DNA of 64,000 nucleotides from Actinomadura mexicana (GCF_900188105.1 NZ_FZNP01000003.1:186001-250000), one strand, 5' to 3'. Positions 8,182-16,657 are shown, numbered from the stretch's first letter. Notes: generated by a model from the letters alone, not told the origin. Numbers and translations are program-made.

Positions 8182-9012
8182 ATGCCGCAAAGTCGTCCGT
8201 TCGTCAGCCTGGCGACCGACTTCGGTGCGGCGTACACGGCGATCTGCGCGGGAGTGGTGTACGGGATCGCTCCGGACGCGAACGTGCTGGTGCTCAGCGA
8301 TGAGATCACCCCGTTCGACGTGCGGGAAGGGGCGATGCTGCTGCGGCAGGCGTTGCCGTACCTGCCGGTGGGCGTGCACGTCGGGATCGTGGATCCGGGG
8401 GTGGGCACGTCGCGCCGGCCCGTGGCGATCGTGACGGGGCGCGGCGATGTGCTGGTCGGGCCCGACAACGGGCTGCTCGTTCCGGCGGCGGGGGCGCTGG
8501 GCGGGATCTCCGGGGCGTACGCCCTGGAGAACCCGGCCTACCGGCTGCCGCAGGTCTCGACCTCGTTCCACGGGCGTGACGTCTTCGCTCCCGCGGCCGC
8601 GCATGTCGCCGCGGGTGTGGACGCGGCGGATCTCGGTGCGTCCGTCGAGCCGCTGCCGCTGGACGTACCGCCCCCGGTCGTCCGCCCCGGCGAGCTGACC
8701 GTTCCCGTGCTGTACACCGACCGGTTCGGCAGCCAGGTGCTGGGCGCGGAGCGCGGCGACCTGGCGGCGGCGTTCGGCACGCTGGAGCCGGGCACCCCTC
8801 TCGACGTGGAGTGGAACGTTGCAGACGCACCGTCCCGGACGGTCCGCGTCCCGTTCCAGCTCACCTTCGGCAGCGTCGCGGTCGGGGAGCCGCTGCTGTG
8901 GACCGACTCGTCCGGATGGCTCGCCCTGGGCGTCAACCAGGGACGCGCCGTCGAAGTCCTCGGCCTGGCCGGCGCGCAAACCCTCACTCTGCGCGCGGTG
9001 CCGCATCCATGA
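8182..9012 (+). CDS. SAM hydrolase (S-adenosyl-L-methionine hydroxide adenosyltransferase, DUF62)
   Basis: A 276-residue enzyme of the DUF62/fluorinase-chlorinase superfamily, whose ordinary members split SAM with water into adenosine and methionine. Diagnostic segments are FVSLATDFG at the start, ITPFDVREGAMLLRQ, VDPGVGTSRRPVAI, VGPDNGLL (the D-N pair binds ribose) and STSFHGRDVFAPAAAHVA with the R-D-H hydroxide-activating set; the C-terminal half begins near LTVPVLYTDRFGS. ATG 8182 is chosen because GAGG lies 6 bases upstream; ATG 8170 is in frame too. The stop touches the following ABC-transporter gene, so adenosine or methionine handling may be linked to import. No SAM-binding riboswitch was recognised upstream. 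Confidence 0.9.
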   Translation: MPQSRPFVSLATDFGAAYTAICAGVVYGIAPDANVLVLSDEITPFDVREGAMLLRQALPYLPVGVHVGIVDPGVGTSRRPVAIVTGRGDVLVGPDNGLLVPAAGALGGISGAYALENPAYRLPQVSTSFHGRDVFAPAAAHVAAGVDAADLGASVEPLPLDVPPPVVRPGELTVPVLYTDRFGSQVLGAERGDLAAAFGTLEPGTPLDVEWNVADAPSRTVRVPFQLTFGSVAVGEPLLWTDSSGWLALGVNQGRAVEVLGLAGAQTLTLRAVPHP

Positions 9013-9044
9013 TCCGTCAACCCTCACCGCCGGAGGCATCTCCT

Positions 9045-9917
9045 GTGATCCGCCGTCCCCTCGTGGCAACGCTCGCCGGCGCCGCCGCGCTCGCCCTCGC
9101 CGTCAGCGCCTGCGCTCCGCAGGATGAGGACTCGAACGCCTCGGCGAGCAAGAGCCCCGCCTCCTGCGCCAAGGACAAACTGCCGCTGAAGTCCGCCGGC
9201 AAGCTCACCGTCGCGACCGACAAGCCGGCGTTCGAACCGTGGTTCAAGGACGACGACCCGTCCAGCGGGCAGGGCTTCGAGAGCGCCGTCGCCTACGCGG
9301 TCGCCGGCCGGCTCGGCTTCAGCAAGGACCAGGTGGTGTGGAAGACCCAGTCGTTCGAGTCGTCGTACGCGCCGGGGCCCAAGACCTTCGACTTCGACAT
9401 CAACCAGATCTCGGTCACCCCCGCGCGCGAGAAGGCGGTGGCGTTCAGCGACGGCTACTACGACGTGCAGCAGGGCGTCGTGACGCTCAAGGGCGGCAAG
9501 TTCGAGAAGGCGACGACCGTCGCGGAGCTGAGCAAGGCGCGCATCGCGGTACAGGTCGGAACGACGTCGCTGCAGGCGGTGAAGAACCAGATCAAGCCCG
9601 GGGACGAGCCGAAGATCTTCAACACGCAGATCGACGCGGTGAACGCGCTGAAGAACAAGCAGGTGGACGTGCTGGTGGTGGACCTGCCGACCGCCTTCTA
9701 CGTCACCGCCGCGCAGATCGACGACTCCAAGATCGTCGGCCAGCTGCCGCAGTCGCAGGGCGGCTCCGCCGAGCACTTCGGGCTGCTCATGGAGCGGGGC
9801 AGCGGCCTCGCCGGCTGCCTCGACCAGGCGATCGGGCAGCTGAAGTCGTCCGGTGAGCTGGCGAAGATCGAGCAGCAATGGCTGACGGCGTCGGCCGGCG
9901 CGCCCGTCCTGAAGTGA
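9045..9917 (+). CDS. polar amino-acid ABC transporter, substrate-binding lipoprotein
   Basis: Extracytoplasmic solute-binding protein of family 3, 290 residues, anchored by lipid at Cys23 (lipobox VSAC after a hydrophobic signal). Typical family features are KLTVATDKPAFEPW, SGQGFESAVAYAVAGRLG, the FDFDINQISVTPAREKAVAFSDGYY strand and IAVQVGTTSLQAV. GTG 9045 is preferred over ATG 9009 since GGAGG (9032-9036) is 8 bases upstream. The end overlaps the permease by four bases (GTGA), so the three transporter genes are translationally coupled. The ligand is probably an amino acid; which one is not visible, and methionine would fit the SAM hydrolase next door. Confidence 0.9.
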   Translation: MIRRPLVATLAGAAALALAVSACAPQDEDSNASASKSPASCAKDKLPLKSAGKLTVATDKPAFEPWFKDDDPSSGQGFESAVAYAVAGRLGFSKDQVVWKTQSFESSYAPGPKTFDFDINQISVTPAREKAVAFSDGYYDVQQGVVTLKGGKFEKATTVAELSKARIAVQVGTTSLQAVKNQIKPGDEPKIFNTQIDAVNALKNKQVDVLVVDLPTAFYVTAAQIDDSKIVGQLPQSQGGSAEHFGLLMERGSGLAGCLDQAIGQLKSSGELAKIEQQWLTASAGAPVLK

Positions 9918-10786
9918 CCGCGCAGACGGGCGAGAAGGCCGCCTGGGTCAAGAGCGAGCGGCAGCGCGAACGGGAGCGCCGGCGCCGCCGGGCCGACGTC
10001 CGGTCCGGGTCGGTGGCCGCCGCCTCGACGGTGCTGTGCGCCGTGCTCGTGGTGCTCGTGGTGGTGGGGTCGCCGGGCTGGCCGCGCGTGCACGAGACGT
10101 TCTTCAACTGGGGCGAGCTCACCGGCGCGTTCCCCGACGTGCTGCGCGGCTTCTGGTTGAACGTGCGGATCTTCCTGATCGCCGAAGTGGTGATCCTGGT
10201 GCTGGGGCTGCTGGTCGCGCTCGCACGGGGGCTGCGGACCCCGCTGCTGTTCCCTCTGCGGGCGCTGGCCGTCGCCTACACCGACGTGTTCCGCGGCATC
10301 CCGACGATCCTGCTGGTGTACCTGGTCGGGTTCGGGCTACCGGCGCTGCGGTTGCAGGGCCTCCCCGAGAGCCCGGCCGTGCTGGGCGGGTTCGCGCTCG
10401 TCCTCTCCTACGGGGCGTACGTCGCGGAGGTGTTCCGGGCAGGCATCGACTCCATCCACCCGAGCCAGCGCGCCGCGGCCCGGTCTCTGGGCCTCAGCAA
10501 GGCTCAGAGCCTGCGGTACGTGGTTCTTCCGCAGGCGGTGCGCCGGGTCGTCCCGCCGCTGCTCAACGACTTCGCCTCGCTGCAGAAGGACACCGCGCTC
10601 GTCGCGGTGCTCGGTCCGCTGGAGGCGCTGCGGCAGGCGCAGATCCACTCGGCCGAGACTTTCAACTACACCCCCTACCTGGCCACGGCGGTGCTGTTCA
10701 TCGCGCTGACGGTGCCGATGGCCCGGTTCACCGACCATCTCGCGGCGCGCGCCGAACGCCGCCGCGCCCCCGGAGGCGGCCGATGA
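9914..10786 (+). CDS. polar amino-acid ABC transporter, permease
   Basis: Inner-membrane permease of 290 residues, HisMQ/GlnP type. After an unusually long, very basic N-terminal tail (SERQRERERRRRR) it has a first helix (VLCAVLVVLVVVG), a large periplasmic piece, and four more helices. The ATPase-coupling EAA loop reads EVFRAGIDSIHPSQRAAARSLGLS, followed by VVLPQAVRRVVPPLLNDF as in amino-acid permeases. GTG 9914 overlaps the stop of the binding-protein gene; the frame is open from 9878 but that would overlap more deeply. Its own stop overlaps the ATPase start (ATGA at 10783). Confidence 0.92.
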   Translation: MTAQTGEKAAWVKSERQRERERRRRRADVRSGSVAAASTVLCAVLVVLVVVGSPGWPRVHETFFNWGELTGAFPDVLRGFWLNVRIFLIAEVVILVLGLLVALARGLRTPLLFPLRALAVAYTDVFRGIPTILLVYLVGFGLPALRLQGLPESPAVLGGFALVLSYGAYVAEVFRAGIDSIHPSQRAAARSLGLSKAQSLRYVVLPQAVRRVVPPLLNDFASLQKDTALVAVLGPLEALRQAQIHSAETFNYTPYLATAVLFIALTVPMARFTDHLAARAERRRAPGGGR

Positions 10787-11532
10787 GCACCCCGCTGCTG
10801 CGCATCGAGGGCGTCTGGAAGACCTACCACGCCCATCCGGTACTGCGCGGCGTCGACCTGGACGTCGCGCCGCACGAGGTGGTCTGCCTCATCGGCGCCT
10901 CCGGATCGGGCAAGTCGACGCTGCTGCGCTGCGTCAACGTCCTGGAGACCGTCGACGACGGCGCGATCTTCCTGGAGGACGACGACATCACCGACCCCGG
11001 CGCGGACCCCGACGAGGTCCGCAAACGGATCGGGATGGTGTTCCAGTCCTACAACCTGTTCCCGCACATGTCGGTGCTGGACAACATCACCCTCGCGCCG
11101 CTCCGCGTCCACAGGCGACCGAAGGCGGAGGCCAACGAGCAGGCGCACGATCTGCTCAAGCGGTTCGGCCTGGCCGACAAGGCCGACGAGTACCCCGACC
11201 GGCTGTCGGGCGGCCAGCAGCAGCGTGTCGCGATCATCCGGGCCATGGCCACCCGTCCGAGCCTGCTCCTGCTGGACGAGGTGACCTCCGCGCTCGACCC
11301 CGAACTCGTCACCGAGGTCATGGGCATCATCCGGGAGCTCAAGGACTCCGGCATGACGATGATCCTGGCCACGCACGAGATGGGATTCGCCCGCGACATC
11401 GCCGACACCGTCTGCTTCCTCCATGACGGAGTCCTCCTGGAACGCGGCCCGGCCGAGCAGATCTTCGAAGAGCCCACCGAGCCGCGCACCCGCGAGTTCC
11501 TGAGCCGCGTCCTGGAGTCCCGCCGCCTCTGA
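10783..11532 (+). CDS. polar amino-acid ABC transporter, ATP-binding protein
   Basis: ABC ATPase of 249 residues that powers the preceding permease. It contains Walker A GASGSGKST, Q-loop VFQSYNLFPHMSVLDN, the LSGGQQQRVAI signature, Walker B LLLLDEVTSALD and the switch histidine in LATHEMG, all intact, and is of normal length for the GlnQ/HisP class. It is the last gene of the operon and is followed 58 bases later by a strong terminator. Confidence 0.95.
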   Translation: MSTPLLRIEGVWKTYHAHPVLRGVDLDVAPHEVVCLIGASGSGKSTLLRCVNVLETVDDGAIFLEDDDITDPGADPDEVRKRIGMVFQSYNLFPHMSVLDNITLAPLRVHRRPKAEANEQAHDLLKRFGLADKADEYPDRLSGGQQQRVAIIRAMATRPSLLLLDEVTSALDPELVTEVMGIIRELKDSGMTMILATHEMGFARDIADTVCFLHDGVLLERGPAEQIFEEPTEPRTREFLSRVLESRRL

Positions 11533-11590
11533 AGGAGCGGCGCCCTGGACGGGCGCGGCGGATCCGGGCGACCGGCCGCCTCCCACGGCA

Positions 11591-11626
11591 GGCGGCATCC
11601 TCGTGTGAACGAGGGTGCCGCCTTTT
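11591..11626 (+). terminator. Rho-independent terminator of the ABC operon
   Basis: A 14-bp stem, GGCGGCATCCTCGT (11591-11604) with ACGAGGGTGCCGCC (11609-11622), one G-T pair, GTGA tetraloop, then TTTT. The 240 bases from here to the next start (11865) hold no recognisable gene. Confidence 0.9.
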
Positions 11627-11864
11627 CTCGTCCATGACCTCGGTCGGCCCTGTTCCGGCCGTGTGATCTGCGTCTTTTCTTCACCGGCCGCGGTGCGCCC
11701 GCGGCTCTTCTCCACACGGTCCTCACTGTTCCGGCCGTGCGCCGGGACATGTCCGGGTTCTGTGGAACCCCGGCGTGTCCTGGCGCGGTCTGCCAGAGCA
11801 CGCCGTGGTTTCCGAACCACAGCCACCTCCGTCCTCAGGGCGGAGTCGTCACAAAGGAAAAACT

Positions 11865-12857
11865 GTGTACGGCATTGTCGTATTCGGCGAACTGTTGATT
11901 CAACAGATCGGCTGGGCTTTTAACACCCTGGCCGACCCACTGGCGAGCGGGCTGGTCACGGGCGTGGTCGGTGGCCTCGTGATCTGGGGCTGGACGGTCT
12001 GGAGGACCCGAAGGGCCCTTCCGTTCCGGTCGCTCACGCCCTACGACCGCGTGATCGTCGGTCGCCTCGCGGTCGGCCTCGTAGTGATCAACGTGCTCTA
12101 CCCCTACGGCTCCCAGTTGGTGGGCATGGGGGCGATCATCACGATGTCCGCCCTCGGGCCGCTCTGCTCCAACGGCGGAGTACTGTGGACGATCTTCCGG
12201 CATCCCAAGGAGGCGCCGGACGGCGTCCTTCGTGACGCCGTCCTGAGCGTCGCGTTCCGCGTGGCCGCGTTCGCGGGGGTCGTGGTCGTCAACAACCCCG
12301 GGGACGGGTTCGAGCACTCTCTCTGGGAGACGGTGATCGGGATCGGCTGCGGCCTTCTCGGCGCCTGGAGCTTCTGGAACTACCTCCACTGCCTGTACGA
12401 CGAGGAGCACTATCCGAAGGCCGAAGACCGGCTGAGGATTCTGGCGGTGGCGGATCTCGTCGCGATTCCCCTCACCGCCCTCGCGGTGTGGGGGGCGAGC
12501 CCCCTCCTCGGCGGAGGGTACTCGGAGTTGTCGGGGAAGGTGGTCCTGCTGGGCTCCTGCGCAGGCATCCTGTCCTTCGCGGTGCCGACGATCATCGGTG
12601 CCTGGGTGAGCGGCAAGGTCTCGCTGAACGTGTCGAGCCTGCTCTACCTGCTCGACAGTCCGATGGGGTGCTTGATCGGCTTCCTCGGCGCCGTCTGGGG
12701 GGTGCTGCCTGCGGTACAGGCCCCCGGCTCCCTGGTCTGGATCGGGATGGGCATCGTCTTCCTCGCGGCGCTCGCCGCCGTGAGGTGCCCGATCCCGAAG
12801 GTGAAGTGGTCGAAGAAGGAGAACCGCTTCATCCTGCCGATGGGCGATCCCGCCTGA
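11865..12857 (+). CDS. multi-spanning membrane protein of unknown function
   Basis: Unrecognised 330-residue protein with about eight to nine hydrophobic segments, for example LASGLVTGVVGGLVIWGWTV, LAVGLVVINVLYP, VAFRVAAFAGVVVVN, LVAIPLTALAVWGAS, GILSFAVPTIIGAWVSG and a C-terminal LVWIGMGIVFLAALAAV, ending in a basic cytosolic tail. The N-terminal region is amphipathic (FGELLIQQIGWAFNTL). GTG 11865 follows an AAAGGA site 6 bases upstream; no upstream start has support. It sits alone between terminators, so it is probably its own transcription unit. No catalytic motif is evident. Confidence 0.65.
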   Translation: MYGIVVFGELLIQQIGWAFNTLADPLASGLVTGVVGGLVIWGWTVWRTRRALPFRSLTPYDRVIVGRLAVGLVVINVLYPYGSQLVGMGAIITMSALGPLCSNGGVLWTIFRHPKEAPDGVLRDAVLSVAFRVAAFAGVVVVNNPGDGFEHSLWETVIGIGCGLLGAWSFWNYLHCLYDEEHYPKAEDRLRILAVADLVAIPLTALAVWGASPLLGGGYSELSGKVVLLGSCAGILSFAVPTIIGAWVSGKVSLNVSSLLYLLDSPMGCLIGFLGAVWGVLPAVQAPGSLVWIGMGIVFLAALAAVRCPIPKVKWSKKENRFILPMGDPA

Positions 12858-12869
12858 CGGTCACACCGG

Positions 12870-12907
12870 CCGGGCGGGGGGCGGCGTACGCGCCGCGGCC
12901 CGCCCGG
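12870..12907. terminator. GC-rich hairpin after membrane-protein gene
   Basis: CCGGGCGGG (12870-12878) pairs with CCCGCCCGG (12899-12907), continuing after a GG/GG internal loop into GCGGCG-TACG-CGCCGC. No T-tract; likely part of a two-hairpin stop between converging units. Confidence 0.6.
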
Positions 12908-12920
12908 AACAACACCACCA

Positions 12921-12948
12921 GTGGGGAGGGGCCGCCGCCCCTCCCCAC
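12921..12948. terminator. hairpin between converging operons
   Basis: Perfect 11-bp stem GTGGGGAGGGG (12921-12931) and CCCCTCCCCAC (12938-12948), 6-base loop; lies between the plus-strand gene ending at 12857 and the minus-strand operon ending at 13007. Confidence 0.7.
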
Positions 12949-13006
12949 ACTTCGTCCCCCCAGCTCTCGCCGCCCGAGCACCTGCACGACGCCGCCGCCG
13001 AATATT

Positions 13007-13471
13007 TCAGGCCACTGGTCGGGCGGAATGGTCAGCTGGGTCTGCTTCGGGTGGGGGACGTAGTCGGCGCATTTCGAGGGCCAGGAAGGCGGTGAGTGCG
13101 ACGACGGCGGCGGACTCCAGAGCGAGTGCGAGTTCGACGGTGGTTCGGTAGCCGTATTCGTGGAAGCCGAACAGTGCGGCCTTTTCGCTGATCAGGAGGC
13201 CGATGAGGGTTCCCAGCAGGAAAACGATCGCTCCGAGCGCCACGAGTGCGTGGGGTGCGCGACCGGCGATCGGCACGGAGCCAAGGCCGGGCAGGGACCT
13301 CAGCGGGCCGGCCAGCACCAGCCCCAGCACCACCGCCCCGGCGAAGTTGAGCAGGAACAGCACGCCGATGACCGGGATGACGCGGTAGTAGTCCGCGAAG
13401 TACTCGTAGAGATGGACCGCGCCGATGCCGAACAGCAGCAGCACGCCCAGATAGCGCAGCAGATGACTCAT
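13007..13471 (-). CDS. four-helix membrane protein of the lipoprotein operon
   Basis: Unrecognised integral membrane protein of 154 residues with four predicted helices: YLGVLLLFGIGAVHLYEYF, VIGVLFLLNFAGAVVLGLVLAG, ALVALGAIVFLLGTLIGLLIS and VELALALESAAVVALTAFLAL. The N-terminal H-L-Y-E-Y-F and a central FGFHEYGYR segment are striking aromatic/His clusters. ATG 13471 overlaps the stop of the lipoprotein gene by four bases (ATGA), so it is translationally coupled as the last gene of a three-gene minus-strand operon. It may hold the two lipoproteins' redox or signalling partner, a guess from context alone. Confidence 0.7.
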   Translation of the reverse strand: MSHLLRYLGVLLLFGIGAVHLYEYFADYYRVIPVIGVLFLLNFAGAVVLGLVLAGPLRSLPGLGSVPIAGRAPHALVALGAIVFLLGTLIGLLISEKAALFGFHEYGYRTTVELALALESAAVVALTAFLALEMRRLRPPPEADPADHSARPVA

Positions 13472-13980
13472 GGCGATCCTGTGCTCGTTCCGCTCTGGAT
13501 CTGCTGGCCCTGCGGGGAGACGGCGTACCATTCGGCGCCGAACTGGGTGAGGGCCTGGCCGTGGATGTCGCCGCGTCCGGTGTCGGCTTGGTAGTAGTAC
13601 AACGGGTGGCCCGCGTAGACGATCTGCGGGGGGCCGTCAGAGCGAGTGATCGAGGTGATCTCGGACTGCCGGGCGGCTCCGGCCGTGCTCGGAGAGCCCC
13701 GGGTGGTCGCCGGTGGCCAGATGCTCGCGCACGCCCCTGAACAGGTCGACTGGTTCGGTGGGTCGGCGACGAACAGGTAAAGCGTTCGTCCCGTCCTGTC
13801 CACCAGGATCTGCCCGAGGTGCGGCGCCTGGTCCGAACCGATCTGCATCCGGCCGGGATTCTGCGAGTTGGTCGCGGTCGCGCAGCCGGCGAGCGCCAAC
13901 GCCGCCAGCGCCGCGATCGGGGCGGCGAGAAGCCTCCCGCGGGACCGGGCCGTCCGGCGGCGCATCTCAGTAGCCGCCAC
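13468..13980 (-). CDS. secreted-repeat lipoprotein (Lipoprotein_15 / COG4315-like)
   Basis: Lipoprotein of 170 residues exported and lipid-modified at Cys33 (LAGC). After the signal come two copies of the secreted repeat of unknown function: GRTLYLFVADPPNQSTCSGACASIWPP and, later, PQIVYAGHPLYYYQADTGRGDIHGQ-LTQFGAEWYAVSPQG. The C-S-G-x-C-A-x-x-W-P-P core and the GHPLYYY motif are hallmarks of this family, found in actinobacterial surfaces. It is paralogous to the upstream gene (13967-14581), with which it overlaps by 14 bases, and to which it is translationally coupled. Molecular function of the family is not established. Confidence 0.88.
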   Translation of the reverse strand: MAATEMRRRTARSRGRLLAAPIAALAALALAGCATATNSQNPGRMQIGSDQAPHLGQILVDRTGRTLYLFVADPPNQSTCSGACASIWPPATTRGSPSTAGAARQSEITSITRSDGPPQIVYAGHPLYYYQADTGRGDIHGQALTQFGAEWYAVSPQGQQIQSGTSTGSP

Positions 13981-14581
13981 CGCCGCCCGACTGCTGTTTC
14001 GTCACTGGAGCACCGGAGGGGGACAGCACGTACCACTTGGCGCCGAACTGGTTGAGACCTTGCCCATTGGCGCTGCCGCCCGTGGTGCCGTCAGGCGCGT
14101 AATAGTAGAGAGGATGCCCGCTGTAGGTGACCTCGGTCGTGCCGTCGCTTCGCTTGGTGGTGCCCAGCTTCGACGCGTCGACCCCCGAACCGGCCTGGGG
14201 CTTTCCGCCGGCGGTGACCGGCGGCCACACCGCCGCGCACGATCCGGAGCAGGCCGAGGTGGTCCCCGTGTCCTTCTGGAACAGGTACACGGTCCGGGCC
14301 TGGCCGCCGACCAGAATCTGCCCCAGTTGCCCGACGTTCGCGGTCTGTATCATCGCAGCGGCCGCGCCGCCGCCGCTGCTGCTGGTGGTGGCGGCCGAGG
14401 GCGCGGGTGACGTCTTCTCGCCGGACGAGTTGTTCGACCCGCCGCACCCGGCGACCGCTACCACGGCGGCCGCGGAGACCACCAGCGGCCCCGCGATGGC
14501 CGGGATCCGCGACCGGCGGCGCCGCAGGACGGCGGCCGGATCGGACGAACGGACCGTGGCGGCCGGATGTTCCTGAACCAT
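13967..14581 (-). CDS. secreted-repeat lipoprotein (Lipoprotein_15 / COG4315-like), first of operon
   Basis: Lipoprotein of 204 residues with lipobox VAGC at Cys46, then a low-complexity Ser/Gly/Ala stalk of about 40 residues and the same two secreted repeats as its neighbour: ARTVYLFQKDTGTTSACSG-CAAVWPP and EVTYSGHPLYYYAPDGTTG-ANGQGLNQFGAKWYVLSP. It ends in a Gly-rich tail. GGGAGGGGG upstream of ATG 14581 is a strong ribosome site. First gene of a three-gene operon; the tandem paralogues probably arose by duplication, since spacing and motif order are the same. Confidence 0.88.
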   Translation of the reverse strand: MVQEHPAATVRSSDPAAVLRRRRSRIPAIAGPLVVSAAAVVAVAGCGGSNNSSGEKTSPAPSAATTSSSGGGAAAAMIQTANVGQLGQILVGGQARTVYLFQKDTGTTSACSGSCAAVWPPVTAGGKPQAGSGVDASKLGTTKRSDGTTEVTYSGHPLYYYAPDGTTGGSANGQGLNQFGAKWYVLSPSGAPVTKQQSGGGGGY

Positions 14582-14770
14582 GCGTGCCCCCTCCCGGAGC
14601 GCGGTACCGGAAGGCCGGTACCTCCTTCGGCGTCGCATACCCGCGCGGCCGGGGAGCGAACTGCCCCTTCCCAGCCATGAACTGGTCTTTCCACTACCGC
14701 TTGACCGTTGACGCGTCCATTGCGGTGCGGTCTTCACAATGCGGAGGAGGATCTCGCCCGCGCGGCGGGC

Positions 14771-14926
14771 TCAGGTCGGTTCGGGGGCGTCGCGTCTGGG
14801 CGGGAGGGCCAGGGAGGCGGCGGCCATGGCGAGGAACATGAGCGCCATGAGCTGGAAGGCGTCGCCGTAGGCGTTCGCCGAGGACGGCGGGGTGGCCGCG
14901 CGGCCGGTCTTCACCACGCCGGAGAC
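14771..14926 (-). pseudogene. C-terminal remnant of an MFS drug exporter
   Basis: About 50 codons (VSGVVKTGRAATPP, then NAYGDAFQLMALMFLAMAAASLALPP) match the last periplasmic loop and helix 14 of DHA2 exporters such as EmrB/QacA. There is no start codon or remaining transporter sequence on its 5' side before the release-factor gene, so this is a leftover fragment of a deleted gene. The stop is at 14771. The gap 14582-15018 otherwise contains only this and the terminator hairpin at 14940. Confidence 0.6.
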
Positions 14927-14939
14927 GGCGCGCGACCGC

Positions 14940-14971
14940 GTCGTCTCCGCGATCGCCGCCCTCTGCGGAGA
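14940..14971 (-). terminator. hairpin downstream of prfC
   Basis: Perfect 9-bp stem CGTCTCCGC (14940-14948) and GCGGAGACG (14963-14971), 14-base loop, about 50 bases beyond the prfC stop in its reading direction; no clear T-tract. Confidence 0.5.
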
Positions 14972-15018
14972 CGGGTAGCCCGTGCCGTTCGCGGCGCGAG
15001 CAGGCGCGTCGTCACGGG

Positions 15019-16626
15019 TCAGTCCGGGACGCCCGCGGCGAGCATGGGGGTGAGGGTGAGGTCGGGGTGTTCGCGTTCGATCGCGCGTACTCGCCACTTG
15101 TCGATGAAGACCGCGATGTGGGAGCCGTCGAGGGTGCGGGTGAGCACCTCGATGCCGCGGCGCCCGTTGAGCGTCTCGGCGGACTCCTTGTCGGTGATGC
15201 GGGCGGTCGTGTAGTCGAGGCGGGACAGCTCGGTCGGCGCGCCGAACTCGTCGGCCATCCGCGCGGTGAACACGTCGAACTGGAGCGGGCCGACCGCGGC
15301 CAGGACGGGGGCCTGGTCGCCGCGCAGGTCGCTGCGCAGCACCTGCACGACGCCCTCGCTGTCGAGCTGGTCGATGCCGCGGCGGAACTGCTTGGCCCGG
15401 CTGTTGTCCTTGACGCGCGCCACCATGAAGTGCTCGGGGGCGAACGCCGGGATCGGCGGGAACGTCACGGGGGTCTTGGTGTACAGGGTGTCGCCGACGG
15501 TCAGGCCGGAGGCGTTGGGCAGCCCGATCACGTCCCCGGGGTAGGCGGCGTCCAGGGTGGAGCGGTCGCGGCCGAAGACCGTCTGGGCGTACTTGGTCGC
15601 CAGCGGGCGCCCGGTCGGGGCGTGGGTGAGGGTCGCGCCGCGCTCGAACCGGCCCGAGCAGACCCGGATGAAGGCCAGCCGGTCGCGGTGCGCCCGGTCC
15701 ATGCCCGCCTGCACCTTGAACACCTGCCCGGAGAACGGCGCCGTCACCGGGCGCTCGCGGCCTTCGGCGTCGGGGCGCGCGGACGGCGCGGGCGCCAGGC
15801 GGCGCACGGTGTCCAGCAGCGCGCTCACGCCGAAGTTGGGCAGCGCGGCGCCGAACAGGACGGGGGTGCAGGCGCCGGCGGCGAAGGCCTCCATGTCCAG
15901 GACGGCGCCGATCTCCTCCAGCAGCGCCAGCTCCTCGTTCGCGGTCACCCACGCCGGGCCCTCCTCGGCGGCGGCACGGTCGGCCGGGACGCGTTCGGCG
16001 GCCGCCCGGGTGGCGCCGCCGGGGGTGCGGCGGAACCGGGTGTAGGAGCCGTCGGCGCGGTCGATCAGGCCGCGGAAGTCCCCGGCGATCCCGACCGGCC
16101 AGTTCAGCGGCGCCGGGTGCAGGCCGATGCGCTGCTCGACCTCGTCCAGCAGTTCCAGCGGTTCGCGGCCCGGCCGGTCCCACTTGTTGACGAACGTGAT
16201 GACGGGGATGCCGCGGTGGCGGCACACGTCGAACAGCTTGAGCGTCTGCGCCTCCAGGCCCTTGGCCGAGTCGAGCAGCATGATCGCCCCGTCGACGGCG
16301 GCCAGCACCCGGTAGGTGTCCTCGGAGAAGTCCGCGTGGCCCGGGGTGTCGAGCAGGTTCAGAAGGGCGTCGCCGAACTCGAACCGCAGCACCGAGGAGG
16401 TGATGGAGATGCCGCGCGAGCGCTCCATGTCCATCCAGTCCGAGCGCACGCCCCGCCGCCCGGCCTTGCCGTGCACCGCGCCGGCCTGCTCGATCGCCTG
16501 CGCGTGCAGGGCCAGGGCCTCGGTCAGCGTGGACTTGCCCGCGTCCGGGTGACTGATCACCGCGAACGTCCGGCGCCGCGCCGCCTCCGCCGCAACGTCC
16601 TCCGCCGTGCCGATTCCGGCGCTCAC
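15019..16626 (-). CDS. prfC: peptide chain release factor 3 (translational GTPase)
   Basis: RF3, 535 residues, a cytosolic GTPase that recycles RF1/RF2 from the ribosome after termination. G1 is SHPDAGKST, the switch region is RSRGISITSS, G3 is DTPGHADFSEDT, G4 is NKWD; the C-terminal domains contain MVARVKDNSRAKQF and VGPLQFDVF. Length fits the family. GTG 16626 is used because GGGGAG lies just upstream and the conserved body begins a few residues later. It diverges from a MerR-family gene with a perfect dyad between the two (16658-16680), so RF3 level may be under MerR control, which is unusual. Confidence 0.95.
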   Translation of the reverse strand: MSAGIGTAEDVAAEAARRRTFAVISHPDAGKSTLTEALALHAQAIEQAGAVHGKAGRRGVRSDWMDMERSRGISITSSVLRFEFGDALLNLLDTPGHADFSEDTYRVLAAVDGAIMLLDSAKGLEAQTLKLFDVCRHRGIPVITFVNKWDRPGREPLELLDEVEQRIGLHPAPLNWPVGIAGDFRGLIDRADGSYTRFRRTPGGATRAAAERVPADRAAAEEGPAWVTANEELALLEEIGAVLDMEAFAAGACTPVLFGAALPNFGVSALLDTVRRLAPAPSARPDAEGRERPVTAPFSGQVFKVQAGMDRAHRDRLAFIRVCSGRFERGATLTHAPTGRPLATKYAQTVFGRDRSTLDAAYPGDVIGLPNASGLTVGDTLYTKTPVTFPPIPAFAPEHFMVARVKDNSRAKQFRRGIDQLDSEGVVQVLRSDLRGDQAPVLAAVGPLQFDVFTARMADEFGAPTELSRLDYTTARITDKESAETLNGRRGIEVLTRTLDGSHIAVFIDKWRVRAIEREHPDLTLTPMLAAGVPD

Positions 16627-16657
16627 CGCGCTCCCCTCTCCGACGACCGTCCCCCCA

